64,000 nt of DNA from Promerops cafer (Eukaryota > Chordata > Aves > Passeriformes > Nectariniidae): positions 558,001-622,000 of the forward strand of contig VZSE01010145.1 of assembly GCA_013398275.1 (NCBI GenBank), read 5' to 3'. The notes under the pieces are model-generated. The model was given only the letters and a program-made list of their open reading frames with translations, searched no databases and had not been told where the DNA came from. A program made the position numbers and the translations under genes. This document shows positions 10,931 to 24,000 of this stretch, one piece after another; within the stretch, counting starts at the first letter, position 1, and the number at the start of each line of letters is the position of its first letter.

Positions 10931-13900
10931 CACTGCCTGCTGCCCACCCCACCAATTCGATTCATTTAGGCCAGGCTGAGAAGGCATTAACAGCAAAGAA
11001 CAGCACTGAACAGTAAGGGCACAGAGCTTGTTTCCTACCACTTTGCTTTACATCTCTGTTGCTCCCTGTCTGATTTCTGAGGACCTCTCTCTCTAGGAAT
11101 AAAGCAGTCTTGCTTGATTTGTGTACCTCACTTTTGTTTTGTGAGCGGAGATTTTGGAGGGGTTTTCCCCCTTTTTGCTGTATTTTCTGCTGAGCTTTCA
11201 CCATAAAAAGTGCCAGCTGAGCCTGACAAGGGTTAACTGCCTGGCAACTCTGCCTGTGAGACATGCCCGTGCAGAGAGACACGGTATCAGGAAAGAAGAG
11301 CTGTGGACAGCTCGTCTGAAAAAGCATCCTAGGAGCCCCTCCACATATCTAACTTATTTTTAGGAAAGTAAGGAGGGGTGTTAGGCAGGCAGAATGCTGT
11401 GCAAGTCCCTCATGCTGCTGCTGTTTGGATACTGCTATTAACATTGCTTTTATTGCTGTTTTAGAAAAGCACCTTAAGAAGTTCCATTAATACTCATAAT
11501 TTCACTGTGCTCCAGCAAATGGTTTAAAAAGCCATTGTGGATATGTCTGCATGTCATATATAGGAAGAGCAAGGAAGAGGAAAACAACTTCAAAGATTCT
11601 GTCACCAACTCCGCATTTTACTATTTAGGATCAAAAGCATGGGCAGCAAATGAGAAAGGCTCCCAGGTAAAGAGATTATTAACTGCAAGAATGGACAGGG
11701 ACACTGAAGAAAGAGTATAGCACAGATGAGGTCTCAGTTTACAGCTCCCTACTCATACTGCATCTGTACTGTAAACTTTTCCTTGATTATCTTATAGCTA
11801 TTTCTGACCTGTTTGATGCTCTGGCAAGGAGATTTGGGAAATGCAATCACTGAAAAATGTTCTGGATGTACTCATGTATAATATTCTAGTGCTAATTGTT
11901 ATTCCGGTGCTGAAAAGATTAATAGATTAATTTAGCAAGGATTTTTTTTTTAAATCAGTGGCATATGAAGAACTGTGTCCAGCCTGGAAACTGTCAAAAA
12001 TAGAAGAGCTTGCAAATGTTGGAGATAAAACTTCTGTAAATACAGCCCCGGTGTTTTAGCAGGGATGCTGTGTCTTGCATCACTTTACTGAGAACTGCTG
12101 TCCTTCATTCTAAAATGCTCTAATGAAAATAAGGATGCCTTACTTTCCTGTTGCCTGGACAGGAATTCAGCAGCTGCTGAGCTCTCCAACCAATACTCAG
12201 GACAAGGACTGCCATGAGTATATGGGGCCTAACACGTGCCGTGGGTTAATTTCAGATAGGTTCCTCCCCTCTGCTCCTCAGGGGTAAGAATTTGCCCCCA
12301 TCCAACACAATCATGCCCTTTGATCACCTGTACACAGCCATTTTAGTATTTTAATTTCAATTAGATGCTTTCCATTAACACGTTCAAAAATAGCAGCTCT
12401 GAGGGTACAAGGAATCTGTGTGCCCACTTTTGAGCCAGGCTTCTGCCACAGTCACAGTCATGTGGCAAGGAGTTGGTGCAGCTGTGCACGTAACGGGGAC
12501 TAATGTTTTCCCCAAGATCTCCCCAGGATAAAATTCCACATCCTGCACCATCATACGAAAAGAGAGATGAGAGAAAGGGAGACAAATGCACCCAACTTAA
12601 TAGGGCTGCTTAGGGTAATCATCGAAAATGAAGTTCAAGTCAACAATTTGCCTGAAGTAGAATCAGAAATATCATATAGATGAGTTTTATGGGCCTTTTT
12701 ACTGTTTTAGGGCCTTTTTCTTCTTTCCTTTAGATGTCTTCCTTTTCTTTTTTCCATTGTATTTTTATCTTGAGTGAAGAAAGCTTTCCTACTAAAACTA
12801 GGTACTCCCAGCATCAGTTTTGACTGGGACAGGAAAATCCACAACCAGCTCCCCATAGTTTACTCATCTTTCCTAGTAACACAGCCTACTGTGTGTCTGA
12901 ATTAAAATGCCCATTTCCAAAGGCTCTTATTCTTTATTTTCTCCCTGGTCTCTCAGGGACTTGGTAAGAAAGTCAGCAGTGACTCTGTAGCTCCCTGACC
13001 CTCGCTGGATGAGAATGCAGCAAGCACACCTTGCTCCCTTCCTGTCCCTCACATACTGTCACAGGATGCAGGACACAGCTGGTGCACGTGGCAGCAACTG
13101 CAGCACCAGCAGCAGACACTCCTGAAAAATGGAAGAAGTTCTTCTGGAGAGACTCTGGCCATCTTAAGGCCAATCTGTACGAGCACTAAAACTTCCAAAG
13201 GCCATTTAATTGTCTCCTATAGGTGACATGAAGAAAATGCCATCAGAAGTGTGCACTTCTGTGATGAGATAATGTGAAACTAAAGCACCCTCTTCAGTTA
13301 AAGATTCAGATCGATATCTGTCTGAATATTGCAGCTGAGGAGAAACTGATTGTGTATATCCAGCTGCTTGGTGCTGTTTCTGGCTTGTCTGAAACACATT
13401 TCCTTTCCTTGTCACAGCTCCCAGGTGCTACTGCTGAGCAAATGGTAGCATCACGGCCAGAAGCATTTGAATAGAACAGAAAAGAAATTGATTTGGACAA
13501 TCTGTGCGCTCTTGTCATTGATGGAGACACAACTGTGAGTAGGGTTAGGGCTGAGGCCACAACAAGGTTAAAAGAAAAGTGCCCAGGAATTCTCTCCTGT
13601 CACATTTCACACTGAATTGCTCCTGTTTTACAGCAGATGCTACAGACAGTACACTGTGCTCCCCTAAATATGGGGAATTGTTTAGCTACATTTACAAGCT
13701 ACATTGAAAATTCTCTCCAGAATTACTGCACTCGAAAGGTTACGTGGAGAGGGCGAGGATACTGCAGCATGCAGGCACTAGGTGCTATATTTATCCATGC
13801 CACACAAAAAGCAAGAAACAAAGGCAGGAACGAACAGGGCCCCGACCATTCTCAAGTGAGGGTGAAGTTGTTGTCCTGATGCAAGGGTATAAAGCACCTG

Positions 13901-16763
13901 ATCTGAAGCCAGTGAAGACTGGAGCTATCAGGTGAGAGTCCTGGTAGCACGGTAAAGGTCACAGTTCAGACAAACACAGTGTCTACGACCGTGCCTTATT
14001 TTATCTTCTGCATGGCCCAGTACAAGCAAGAGGCTTGAAATGAATCACAAGAAGGGCTGGAAAGTTATTCTGCCTCATCCTTATCTGCACCTCTGCCTGC
14101 TCTCTCCTACTCGGGAGCCTGCAGCCACCTCGAACACCCAACAGGGCAGCGTGCAGGCATTTACATGATCAAAGGCAAAATGTGCTTAAGACAGACTTTG
14201 GAAATCCAGCACGATTTGGCAAACTTCAAAGATAGTTGCCTTTCAAACGGGTTGTGGAGGAGGCCTTGGTAAATTTGAATGGTATGATTAGCATACCGGC
14301 TGTTTTTAAAACTGCTCGAGAAGAAGCTGTGTTAAAATCCATTTCCGCAAGACACACGCATTTTTCTTTTGGACAGCCTCCACTAGCTCTGTTTCTTAAA
14401 TCAGTTTTTCTGGCATGGATTCCTTCTTGGAAGAATGTACGACACCAGCTCAGTTTCCTAACCAAAACTTGACAGAATGTGTGCAGCACAGCATAATGGC
14501 ATCTCTGCCTCGTGGCTTCCTAAAAGACAGAGCCCTCGGAAGTGAATGTGACTGTTCCAGGTCACATCTGCTGCACGGCGAGCAGGATGGCAGAGATGCC
14601 AGGCCAGCCTGCCCAGCACAGTGCTCAGACACTGGTGAGGGCCACTGATAAAAGGCTTGCCAAAACAGGAGTTGCCAAGGTCTTAGAGGAGTTTCAGGGA
14701 TGTTTTCAAGTCTTACTAGATTTAAAGGATGATCCTTGGCAAACTCCCCCTGATGCTTCTCAGCATTTCTAGAGCCAACAGTTGTTCCATCTGCTGCTGA
14801 GGCTGACTTTGAAGAATCCTTGCAAAGAGCAGCACACTAACTTTAACACTACACAAGAGAAGAAAAAGCCACAGCTTTTCAGAAGTGACCTAGATGTTTG
14901 CCAGTAGCTTGACACACTCTCAGGTAAGGCTGTCTCCTTGTCTCCAAACACTCGAGTGTATTACCAAAGCTGTGCCAGTGTAAACTGTGGGCTGAAAATA
15001 GAGATTCAGTAAACAGCATCTATTGAAAACTATTCTAAGGCATTAACTATTCATCTGATGTACAGTAAGAGTGAGAAAGATCACCACAAACTAACTTCAG
15101 GAACCAAATTGCTAATGGGGATTTAAAAAAAAATAAATTAAAAAAATGTCTGTGAAGACGTACTCCCTGATGACACTTAGAAAAAATTAAGTATATTAAA
15201 AAAAAAAACAGCCAAGAAAATAAACTTTTGGAGCTGCTGAACACAAACAAGCTTTGAAAAAGCAAAGAAAGGTCCACACAGACACAAACGGAGGTGTTTA
15301 GTTCCAACACATAAGCTCCAGTTTCTGCCATTAGGATGGATTTGCCAACGTGTTTTCTGAGCCAGGCCACTGCACTATTGTGTAAGCTTTATTCTAATTA
15401 CTGTAGGCTCTATAAGGTTCCTTTATCGTTTAGCACTATAAATAATTGTGCTTCCAGGCTGGGGTTCAAAGCTCAGAGGAGCACCCGCACACCAGCTCAG
15501 GCAGGTCAGGTGCCCTTTCTGCAGCTCCCATCTCCCTGGTGCTGAGGACAGACAAAGTGATATGTCTGTCATACGCCATTACCATTAGAACAGAACCTTG
15601 TTCTTTTATTACAACTGAACTCCGCCGGATTTCTCAGCGGGAATGCTAAGTGAAATCAATGTCTTGGATTTCCAGGCTGAGCTTGGAGGTCACAGCCACT
15701 CTATCATTTCTCAGCATTATCCCTTCTCTTTCTCTCGCGCTCTCTCAGAGCCTCCAACTGGCACGCAGCAGATTGAAAACAGCATGCAGCACAGGACTTA
15801 CTCGGCACAATTTTACAGCCTTTTGGAGCCCCCTTCCTTTCCTTTTGGCCCACTTTTTCAGTTTATTTTTTTCCCCCCACTTTGCAAAGTAACTTCTGTT
15901 GGTCTCCTACGGAGCTGCAAGGCACTGTAACACGTAAAAATATGAAAAAGCAATAAAAGAAAGGAGAGGACAGAGCTGGTCTCGACAGCTGCCAGTTAAA
16001 AATGGTTATGCTCGATGTTACCAGCAGACATGGCAGGCCTTGGAACACTGCAATTGCCACAGAACACTCACTGTGCCCCTTAGATCTCATGAGAAACTCT
16101 CCTGCTGCACAGGAGAAGCAAAATCAACACTGAGATTTTAAGTGTAGGAGATCTACAAGCTGCCAGCCACACACAAGAGCCCCCCCTTGTAAAATGCACA
16201 AACTTTGTAGCCAAACACTTTTTAAAAAACCCAAAACCCAACAATCTACCATCAAGTATTGCACAGCTTTGTGATTTCTTGCTCTAAGAGAAGAGGCCAA
16301 GCCAAGGAAAAGCCACCAGAAGTCAGAAAGTCTACAGTAAGGAGAGAGAGAGAGGAGACAACCTAGAGCTTGATTCATCAACACAGCAGCTACTGATTTC
16401 AAGCCATGTCTTTCATTCCTTGAACATGTATCTCACTGCGCTGACAATGGTATTATTTATTTGTCTGGTTATTTTTAATCTGTGCTGCTTTACTGTTAGG
16501 GTAAAAACAAGACACTACTGTCAATTCAAGGAATCTCTCCTGACATGATAAAGGACATGGGCAGCATGCTAGAGGGCACTAACAAAAAGGAAGGACACAT
16601 TTTTTATCCAGCTCTTGCTGTCACCTAAATAGAACTGCTTTCTCCCTGCATTCCTTAGCTAAATTCTTCCCAGCTGTCTTGCAAGAACATCCTCCTCCCG
16701 TTTCAGGGGGACATCCCGGGGGCAAAGCTTCCTGCACCCGAGAGGCACGGGCGTGTACAGTAC

Positions 16764-16910
16764 CTTGCTCTTGGGTGGGGGGCTGTTTGTGCTCTTGTCT
16801 GTGTGGATGCTGGTGGGGGACACGGCAGCACCAAGGTTCCCCTGGGGAATGCCAGGAATCTTGCCTCCCGGAGACACTTGCATCGCAGCAAGCTGGGCAG
16901 CATACAACTG
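16764..16910 (-). CDS. SOX5: SOX5 internal coding exon 3 of 3 in window (linker before the PLNLS region)
   Basis: This 147-bp minus-strand exon encodes 49 residues, starting QLYAAQLAAMQVSPGGKIPG and ending TDKSTNSPPPKSK. It matches SOX5; the SOX6 counterpart differs clearly (for example ASMQVSPGAKMPS, from memory). Human SOX5 has Leu where this has Ile in GGKIPG, as I recall. The acceptor follows a long T-rich tract ending tttttccag. The first exon codon is CAG, giving a tandem CAGCAG acceptor. The donor is AAG with gtactg, weak beyond the invariant GTA. The exon is in phase 0 at both ends, so skipping it deletes 49 residues without a frameshift. In the family the next exon starts DEVAQPLNLS, holding a CtBP-type PLNLS motif; I did not find that exon in the remaining 16.7 kb. 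Ser-Pro pairs (VSPG, VSPT, NSPP) are possible kinase sites by motif only. Confidence 0.97.
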
Positions 16911-16913
16911 CTG
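16908..16913 (-). promoter_or_regulatory. SOX5: Tandem NAGNAG splice acceptor of SOX5 exon 16764-16910
   Basis: On the minus strand the junction reads tttttccagCAGTTG. Upstream AG use gives LQLQ-QLYAAQ; downstream use would give LQLQ-LYAAQ, one Gln shorter. The polypyrimidine tract is long and T-rich. The longer form agrees with the remembered vertebrate protein. Confidence 0.75.
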
Positions 16914-19862
16914 GAAAAACAGAACAAAAAACAACAGAAAAGAAAAAATTGGGGTGGGGAGGAAGACAGGAGAGAAATCATCAATAAATGAATAATCTTC
17001 CCAAAACTTCTCCCACGGCAGATGATATATTTTCCTTCCAATGGGCATTTTTTATTTAGCACGTGTATGCCTCAAGACATGAATTATCATCTTCACTTTT
17101 GGGACTCATTCCTCCAGGGCTGAACGAGAGACGTCACCATGGGAAGCGTCCCAGCTTCCCTGTGTGTCCAGGGATTCAGAACAGGGAACAGAAGCTGATC
17201 CCCATGGCTTCCCTGAGCTACTGGACAATCCTTCCTTTCCCGAGACGACACAGACATAAAAGCATTTCCACCAGGAATATGCATCGACCCCTGTGAAACA
17301 CACATGCTGTTGGACATGATGGTCTCTGTGCTGCCATTGTATGTTTATTTTATTTGCTGTGTTTTCCCTGTTTTCCCAGGCTGTAAGGTGTCTGGGACAG
17401 GAAATGTCAAAATTTTATTTAGTAATTACTGCAAGACTCCACTCTCAGCTGGGTTGTGGGGAACCACTAGAGTCCATATAAATATATACATATCAATGGT
17501 AAAGTACTGTCCATTAACTATTAGAAGCCCCAGTTAATTCTAAGAACCCTTTCTGTGATAGATACAATGCAGACACAGGGTGGAAATTATTTTCTCTTCA
17601 AACCTAAACCAGTAAGGCACTTTAAATATATATTTTATTATTAACATGTGAATACTCATAATCACAGTCATCTGTTTGAAGTTAAGCACTACAGTAAGAG
17701 TTTAAGGGACAGAGGTCAAAAGCAGTTGGAAAGCAGGCAAACTACAAGTGCCTGGAAGCTCCCCTGACCTCCTAATAAAACACGGAGAAAATAAACACAG
17801 TGGGCAGGAGAAGCAGCAACTGTTGCTGCTTTGTGAACAGGGAGGAATTCCCAAGTCAGGAGCCTAAGAGAGCAGGAATGGACTGACAAAGGCTGTCCCT
17901 GCTCAGCCCCAGCAGCTTTTCCAGGACTCACACTAGTGCTGAGTAGTGCACCTGCAGCACGGACCAAGGACACTGCCTGCAGGTGCTGACAGCTTCTGGG
18001 ATGCAACACGACAGGGATAACATGCAGAAATACAGGACTGGATGTGGAAAACCAGGGTGCCTGCAACACGACCACGTCTCACAAGTCTTGTTGGTAGTGC
18101 TTAGCTGTTGGGCTGTTGTTTCTCAGTTAATTTCATATGCTGATAAGGGAACCAAGATTGGAGGGCACAAAGACATGCCAAGCCAAACCAGCAAATCTGC
18201 AAGAGGAACATGGGAATTCATGGCAGGACTGTTCTGCGTGGATCTGTGCAAAAGGTGCAGGGACATTGCTGAGATGAGCTCAGTACATCAGCCTCCACTT
18301 GATCCAATGGCTCTGAGTCGTGGACAGCCCTGGGCATGGCCCCAAGACTCCTGTACAAACTCTGCCCTTTTGCACACTCCAGCCCTTCCACACTGCTAGA
18401 AGTGGCCCACTGCTCTTTCAAGTGTAATCAGAAACCAAGTTCTTATTTACTTCTTTTTCACTCTGTTCTTTTCAGATTCTATTATTTTCAGTTTTGAATC
18501 CTTTTTATTTCTTTTCTCTGCTTGGATCACTGCTTGATCCTTGGTTTTTCCATACTTCTTAATCACCAATAGTCCATCCCATTCTGCCTAGTCTCCCTCT
18601 TTCCCTACCAACCACTCCTTCATCTGCTCTCTTTCTGCCTTTTCCTCAAATGTATTAATTTACCCCCAGCGAGTCTGAGCCAAATAGATGCAAATCAACA
18701 ACAGAAAGTCATCAAGAACAACCCAGCCCCAAATAAGTCACAGAGTCAAATGCATGTATTTATCAGCTGAAGCTCATATCCATTCATTCTTTCTAAAGGA
18801 GCCCAAATTCTGCAGGGAGAGAGGAACAAGGTCTCTGAGCTGGGGAAGAACTACAGCAGGCAGTTCAGTGAAAACCAAGCCAGCACTATGCAAGAAGTAA
18901 TGTATCAGAGGGGCAATGGCTGTTAAAGAAACAGGGAACAGCTCCAACATAACGGGACCCTGGGGGTCACAGAGCAGGTCTAGGGAAAGCTTCTCCTTTT
19001 CTTTTGCTCCCTGCTGAAAAACTGGCAAAACAAATTTAGGCAACTATGGGAAAAAGCCAAAAGAAAGTCAAATGGCCCTTAGGCAGGAAAGGTTCGAGCT
19101 TGCTGCTAATCTATAGATCAGGTATCAGAGAACACGTCTAGTCCACACGAAATAGGGCAAAAATAACACAGTTTGGACACTTGGCAGTCCTGAGCCAGCT
19201 GGAGATTCCTGACTGGCCATACAGGGCCTGCTGAGGACTGAGCTTTACAGAAATTTCAGGGGGGGAAGACTTTTCCAAATGAATCTTTATCCAAAGATGG
19301 AATCAGGAGAACCAAACAACATGAAATACAGGCACCACACGATGCCCAGGAGTCTGCACACCTTCCACACCCCAGTGGTCCTCGGGCAATGGCTGGAACC
19401 TGGTTCCTCCTCACACTGCTGCCATCAGCCACCTTCCTGACAATGCATGCAAAGACTGAATGAGCACTGGCAATTGATTCTGCTATGCAACAGCCCAGAA
19501 GAAAGCCTTATTTTCAGGTCAAAAAATGGAATATGAAATTTCAAATGTATGCTTTAGTCTCACTTCAGGGTCGGACACACCCAAGGAGAATGAAACATGC
19601 AGTATGGGGTGGGGAAGGAAGGAGGGGTGGAAGAAAATCTATAAAGCCTTCATTCATGCTTTTTAAAACCTTCTGTCCTCCTCTTATCAGATCCAACATC
19701 TCACCTCAATTCGATTTATTTTGAGAATTAAAACCAAGCATTAAATAAAATTTTATAAAAGGTCCCTTGTTAGAGCCCTCTCTTAAAAGTCTCTGTCTGC
19801 AACACAAACCAGCTATGCTACAGAAAAAGCAGCATCAGGCCCAGCTCTAAAAGGAAAAGCAT

Positions 19863-19894
19863 GAAATTGCAAGGGTCTGAAATTGCAAGGGTCT
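19863..19894. repeat. 16-bp tandem duplication
   Basis: The sequence gaaattgcaagggtct occurs twice in direct succession. No function is apparent. Confidence 0.9.
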
Positions 19895-21029
19895 GAAACC
19901 TATTTAACCAGGAAGATTGCTCCTATATTGCCCTCCTATTTAAAAAAATGGAAAGAAATACACAACACGCAGCACATTTCTTAAACTTTGACTATTTTTG
20001 AGCTTTTGCATCATTGAATTTGTTGATCTCCAGCTCATACCCAAGGAAAGACCAAGTGCTGTGAAACAAGATGGCTAAATGACAATAATTTGTGCATTCA
20101 TTTAATAGACAAACTGGACTCCAACAAAAGAACATTTCTACCCCTGCTTCCCTACTGGCTTCAGATTTCGGAACAATCAATAAATCTCTGTAGAAATATT
20201 CAACTATCACCTAAAATGTACCCTTATATCCTACACAGTAATGAAACCAAGACCTCAAAAAGTGCAAGGAAAATGATGCTATTCTGGGTCACTCCTGTAA
20301 TACACTGGGTTTGAGCCTCTTAATTTTTACCCCAAACAGGGACTGGCTAAGCCATTTCCACCACCACCAGCTAACCTAAAGACTCCATGTCTAATCCTAG
20401 CAGTCCAGGAGGTCATTTTGCTGCACCTCATACAGGACTTTTTCTCTGGAGAGTCTTGACTGCTTAATTGTGACCAAGGCATTCAGTTGCAGTCAGTGAA
20501 GCACTACAGCTTTAAGCAGGTTCATTTTTGCTATACATAATAAATAAGAATAATATTCTGCATTTAAAAAGACACATAATACTTCTTCAAGAAGGCAGAA
20601 CTGGGCTTCTGAAAAAGTAATTAAACAGTAACATCTATTGTTTGTTTATAACTAAATGATTATGTGTTGTCTCCCCTGCCCATGTGCAATACTGCATGTT
20701 TTGTAAATCTTTTCTCATTAACCTCTTATGAAAATCTGTAAGGAAGCAAAATCATCAGAACAAAAGCACAATTTGATACACTTTAAAATAAGCAGGAGGT
20801 ATCGTTAATTTTTTAATGCTGCCCCTCTATTCTTAAGGTATTAAACAAAAAACCTCTTTCTCCCTAGGTCACCACCTAAACCATTTATAATTCTCCCAAA
20901 ACATTAAGCAGGAATATTCAGCTGAGCTCTCTGAACAGACTAGTTTTTTTTTTTCTTGGCTCGATGGCTCTGTAGTGCATCACCAGCAGAGCCTTAAGGT
21001 TAGGCCAGCTTTGAAAACTTTCCCCTTGG

Positions 21030-21055
21030 GCATTGTTGTTACACGTTAACAATGC
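21030..21055. promoter_or_regulatory. Inverted pair of SOX-type motifs (candidate SoxD site)
   Basis: Perfect 8-bp arms, gcattgtt and aacaatgc, are separated by a 10-bp spacer. AACAAT is the core SOX HMG-box motif, and SoxD dimers favour paired sites. Location inside a SOX5 intron makes autoregulation conceivable. This rests on motif content only. Confidence 0.3.
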
Positions 21056-24000
21056 TCATTACTGCTTGGAGGGTACACGAGAAATGAATTCTTGTTCTAT
21101 TAATACAGAAAATGAGAATGAGATTTAATAGCAATTTTAAAAAGGGTTGAACAAAGTGCTAGCAATTACACAGGCAGAAATAGTTGATTCAAGCACCTAT
21201 AGGCATTTGGATTACAGTATTATCTCTTATTAAAATATTTTTATTAGTGAACAGTGGAGATTAAGAGCTGTTCATAAAAAAAAAAAAAACACAGAGAGAG
21301 ACAGGTGGTAGTGGGAACTGAATCAGTTACTGCAATAAATTTGTTTCTGATAAAGTGGCTTTTCAGTGAAGATTCCACAGCGATGAATTTACAAACCACC
21401 ATGCCTGAGTGTTTGAACTGTTGACTGATCTACCACTTCAATTTCTTTGTCACTCTGAGACCCATCATTAAAAATATACACATGAATGGCCTTGTTCTTT
21501 GTTTTTGGTTTGTTGTTTTTTTTTTTTTTGAATAATCAGGGGTGGGGGAGAGGGAAATGGTATAAAATGAGACTCACTCAGAATACATGAATTTCATTTT
21601 TCTTTACCTCAACGTTTATGCTTACATAAGGCATGAAAACTTTGATTAAGGCAAAAAGAATTTTGCAATTTTGCCTAATTTTGAACCTGTTCAGGTGGTT
21701 TTTCAGTTAAAAGGAACAAGAATTCACTGAAAACAAACATTTGATGCACATCCTACTGCAAGACAAGTTTTTATAATTTTATCTGGCAACTTAGATAAAA
21801 GCTACAGAAATTAGAATTAAAGCTGCAGTCATTAGTGATTGGTATCAATCCCTGCTAGATATTCTACAAAAAAAGTTCTTTATTTACATATTTGAAATGC
21901 CAGATTTTATTTTTGTCTGAGTTTCCTTCAAAGATTGTTAGTCAAACATTTCAAAGGGACAGGCTAATTCCTACATTCCAACTTCAGCAAAGGCTTTTAA
22001 GAGCCCCTTGTTTGCATCAAACGGGAGATTTTCAGAAATCAAAGATAAGATTTGAACACAAAGGCAGCCTGCTCCTTTAAAAACTTGCCCCAAGAGCACA
22101 CTGCAAGGTGAATTTGCTAGCTTTCACTTTGGGATAATTTCAGGTAATAACAATAGAGCTCAAGATCCTGAGATGCACTTAGAAGTATTTTGGTTTGTTT
22201 TGGGATTTCTTTTATTTTGTTTTGTCCCAGTTGAGAATTATTACTGCTCTACCCAACATTTGCCTCTATCACAGCCAATTCCTACAAGGAATTCCCAGTG
22301 CTGAGGTATGCAGAGACTCTCAGTGGCAAAGGGCCTTGTCTGATGCTTCCTTCACTCACCAAGCAAGGATCAGCAAGCTGGATGAATTCAGCCCAAAAGT
22401 GTGAACCACGCCGAGACTAGAGACAACAGGCTAAATGGTGAAAAGCTGCACTGCTCCTTCCCACGGCCTCAAAACCCAGCTAACCTCCTTCCAAAACTCC
22501 CAGCCTGGCCATTCTCTGCACTTAGCCTAAGAGAAGAAGACAGGTAAGTAAATCACGTATCAAGGAACAATAACAAATATTAGAAAGTTGAGACTGGGCT
22601 AGTCAAGAGATAATTAATACACTGCTTTTAATCACAGAGCATTGGTGACACTTGGAGGAGCTGCCCAGAGAAATTGTGACTCATGATGTTTCAGTCAAGA
22701 TCAGATGTGTTTCATGAAGGTGAACTTTAAGCAAAATTTATTGTGCTCAGTAATATTTTACATCTTGTTTTGTCAGGCTAGACGACATCATAGTCTCTCT
22801 GGCCTTAAAAAAACCTGAGACTTAGAAGGAAACATTGAGAAAAACAAGTTCTCCTCAGAAAAACTGGGAAGCATTCACAAACAGAACAAGGCTTCATTTA
22901 TACACAGGCACAGCCCTGGTAACCACCATCTCTCTCATGCTAGAAAAACACCACTTTTAGAACCAGGAACCACAAGTCTCCACAAAATATGGTTTTGGTA
23001 GCTGATCTCTAGGGTCCCAGGCCTGCAGCCCTTACTCCTGAGAATAACCCCACTGCAGTCCCCAGGCCTGCTTTGCCTGTGCCAGGATGGACACAGCAGC
23101 TCTCTTCTCCTTTGGAACGCCTCAGGTGTGACCACCTGGACATCCTTGGCATCCAGCAGCAAGGCTGCAGTCCAGGTCCCTGAGAAACTGAATGAGAAAC
23201 TGCAGCTTTACTTCTGATGTAATAAAGACTTCCACTGCAGTACATTCAGATCAATGCTTGCTTTGATTGGGGAACAGGAATGGTGAATGAGGTAAAACAT
23301 GGATGCACAATTTATGGCAGCTCTGAGTCTGCTTAGAAACTGATGCAATTTTGATGGGTAGGACACACATTTTAACTAAAGTACCACTCTATTTGTATTT
23401 ATAGGAGCTCCTATGGGAAAGACACTAACTGTAACACCCTCAAATGTGAAGAAATGCAGTTTTCCTTGAAAGGCAGTCTTTAATTGTGCCAGTGGATAAA
23501 TTCTGTTCAACTATTAGCAAGGTGAGAACCAGCACCCACGGCACAACTGACAGCTCCTGGTGACACAGGAAGACTGGAGCAAAGTCCTGATTAGAGCCTA
23601 GACCTGGTGGCTCCCTCGCCCCACGCCTTAACAAGAAGACAATCCTTCTACAGGATGTAACTGTAGGAACTTATCAATAGACACTTCCTATCAGAGACTA
23701 ATAGGATCTGTTACTCTCTCTGATAAAACATCACTGCAAACTGTGTATTTAAGATTGTCTGCTCTTTACAAGTAAAGAGATTTTAACTGGAAAACTGCCC
23801 AAGTGGCCTACATATTCATACAGACCATGTTCACACCATGTGACAGTAATTGAAATGGAGTGACTATATGGAATGCAATTGGAGAGGAAATTTGATAATG
23901 TCCTATGGAAAAAGCCTGTTGGATGAAATGCTGCAGATAAACAGTGTCCCCTTCGAGGAAAGTAATTAATATTGTAGGTATTTTAAAATATTTAAAAAAA

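Larger units (their letters stand above)
1..16763 (-). other. SOX5: SOX5 intron (3' part beyond window), downstream of the third exon
   Basis: This non-coding stretch follows the 16764-16910 exon and runs off the left edge, so the intron exceeds 16.7 kb. It contains a MIR-like SINE near 3.9 kb, a CT/TA microsatellite at 5.8 kb, an A-rich tract at 6.83 kb, a CpG-dense block with minisatellite, gap and CA-rich repeat at 7.79-8.46 kb, and a 31-bp tandem duplication at 10.87 kb. I looked on the minus strand for the expected DEVAQPLNLS, SPTSPTSPHM and YLNDHDAV segments and did not see them. No other stretch shows a family signature. Confidence 0.85.

Noticed and set aside
13536..13550. TTAGGG-like sequence (agggttaggg)
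   Set aside because: Fewer than two full units; not an interstitial telomere array.
1..16763. Expected next SOX5 exon (DEVAQPLNLS) and HMG-box exons
   Set aside because: Specifically sought on the minus strand and not seen; they presumably lie beyond the left edge.
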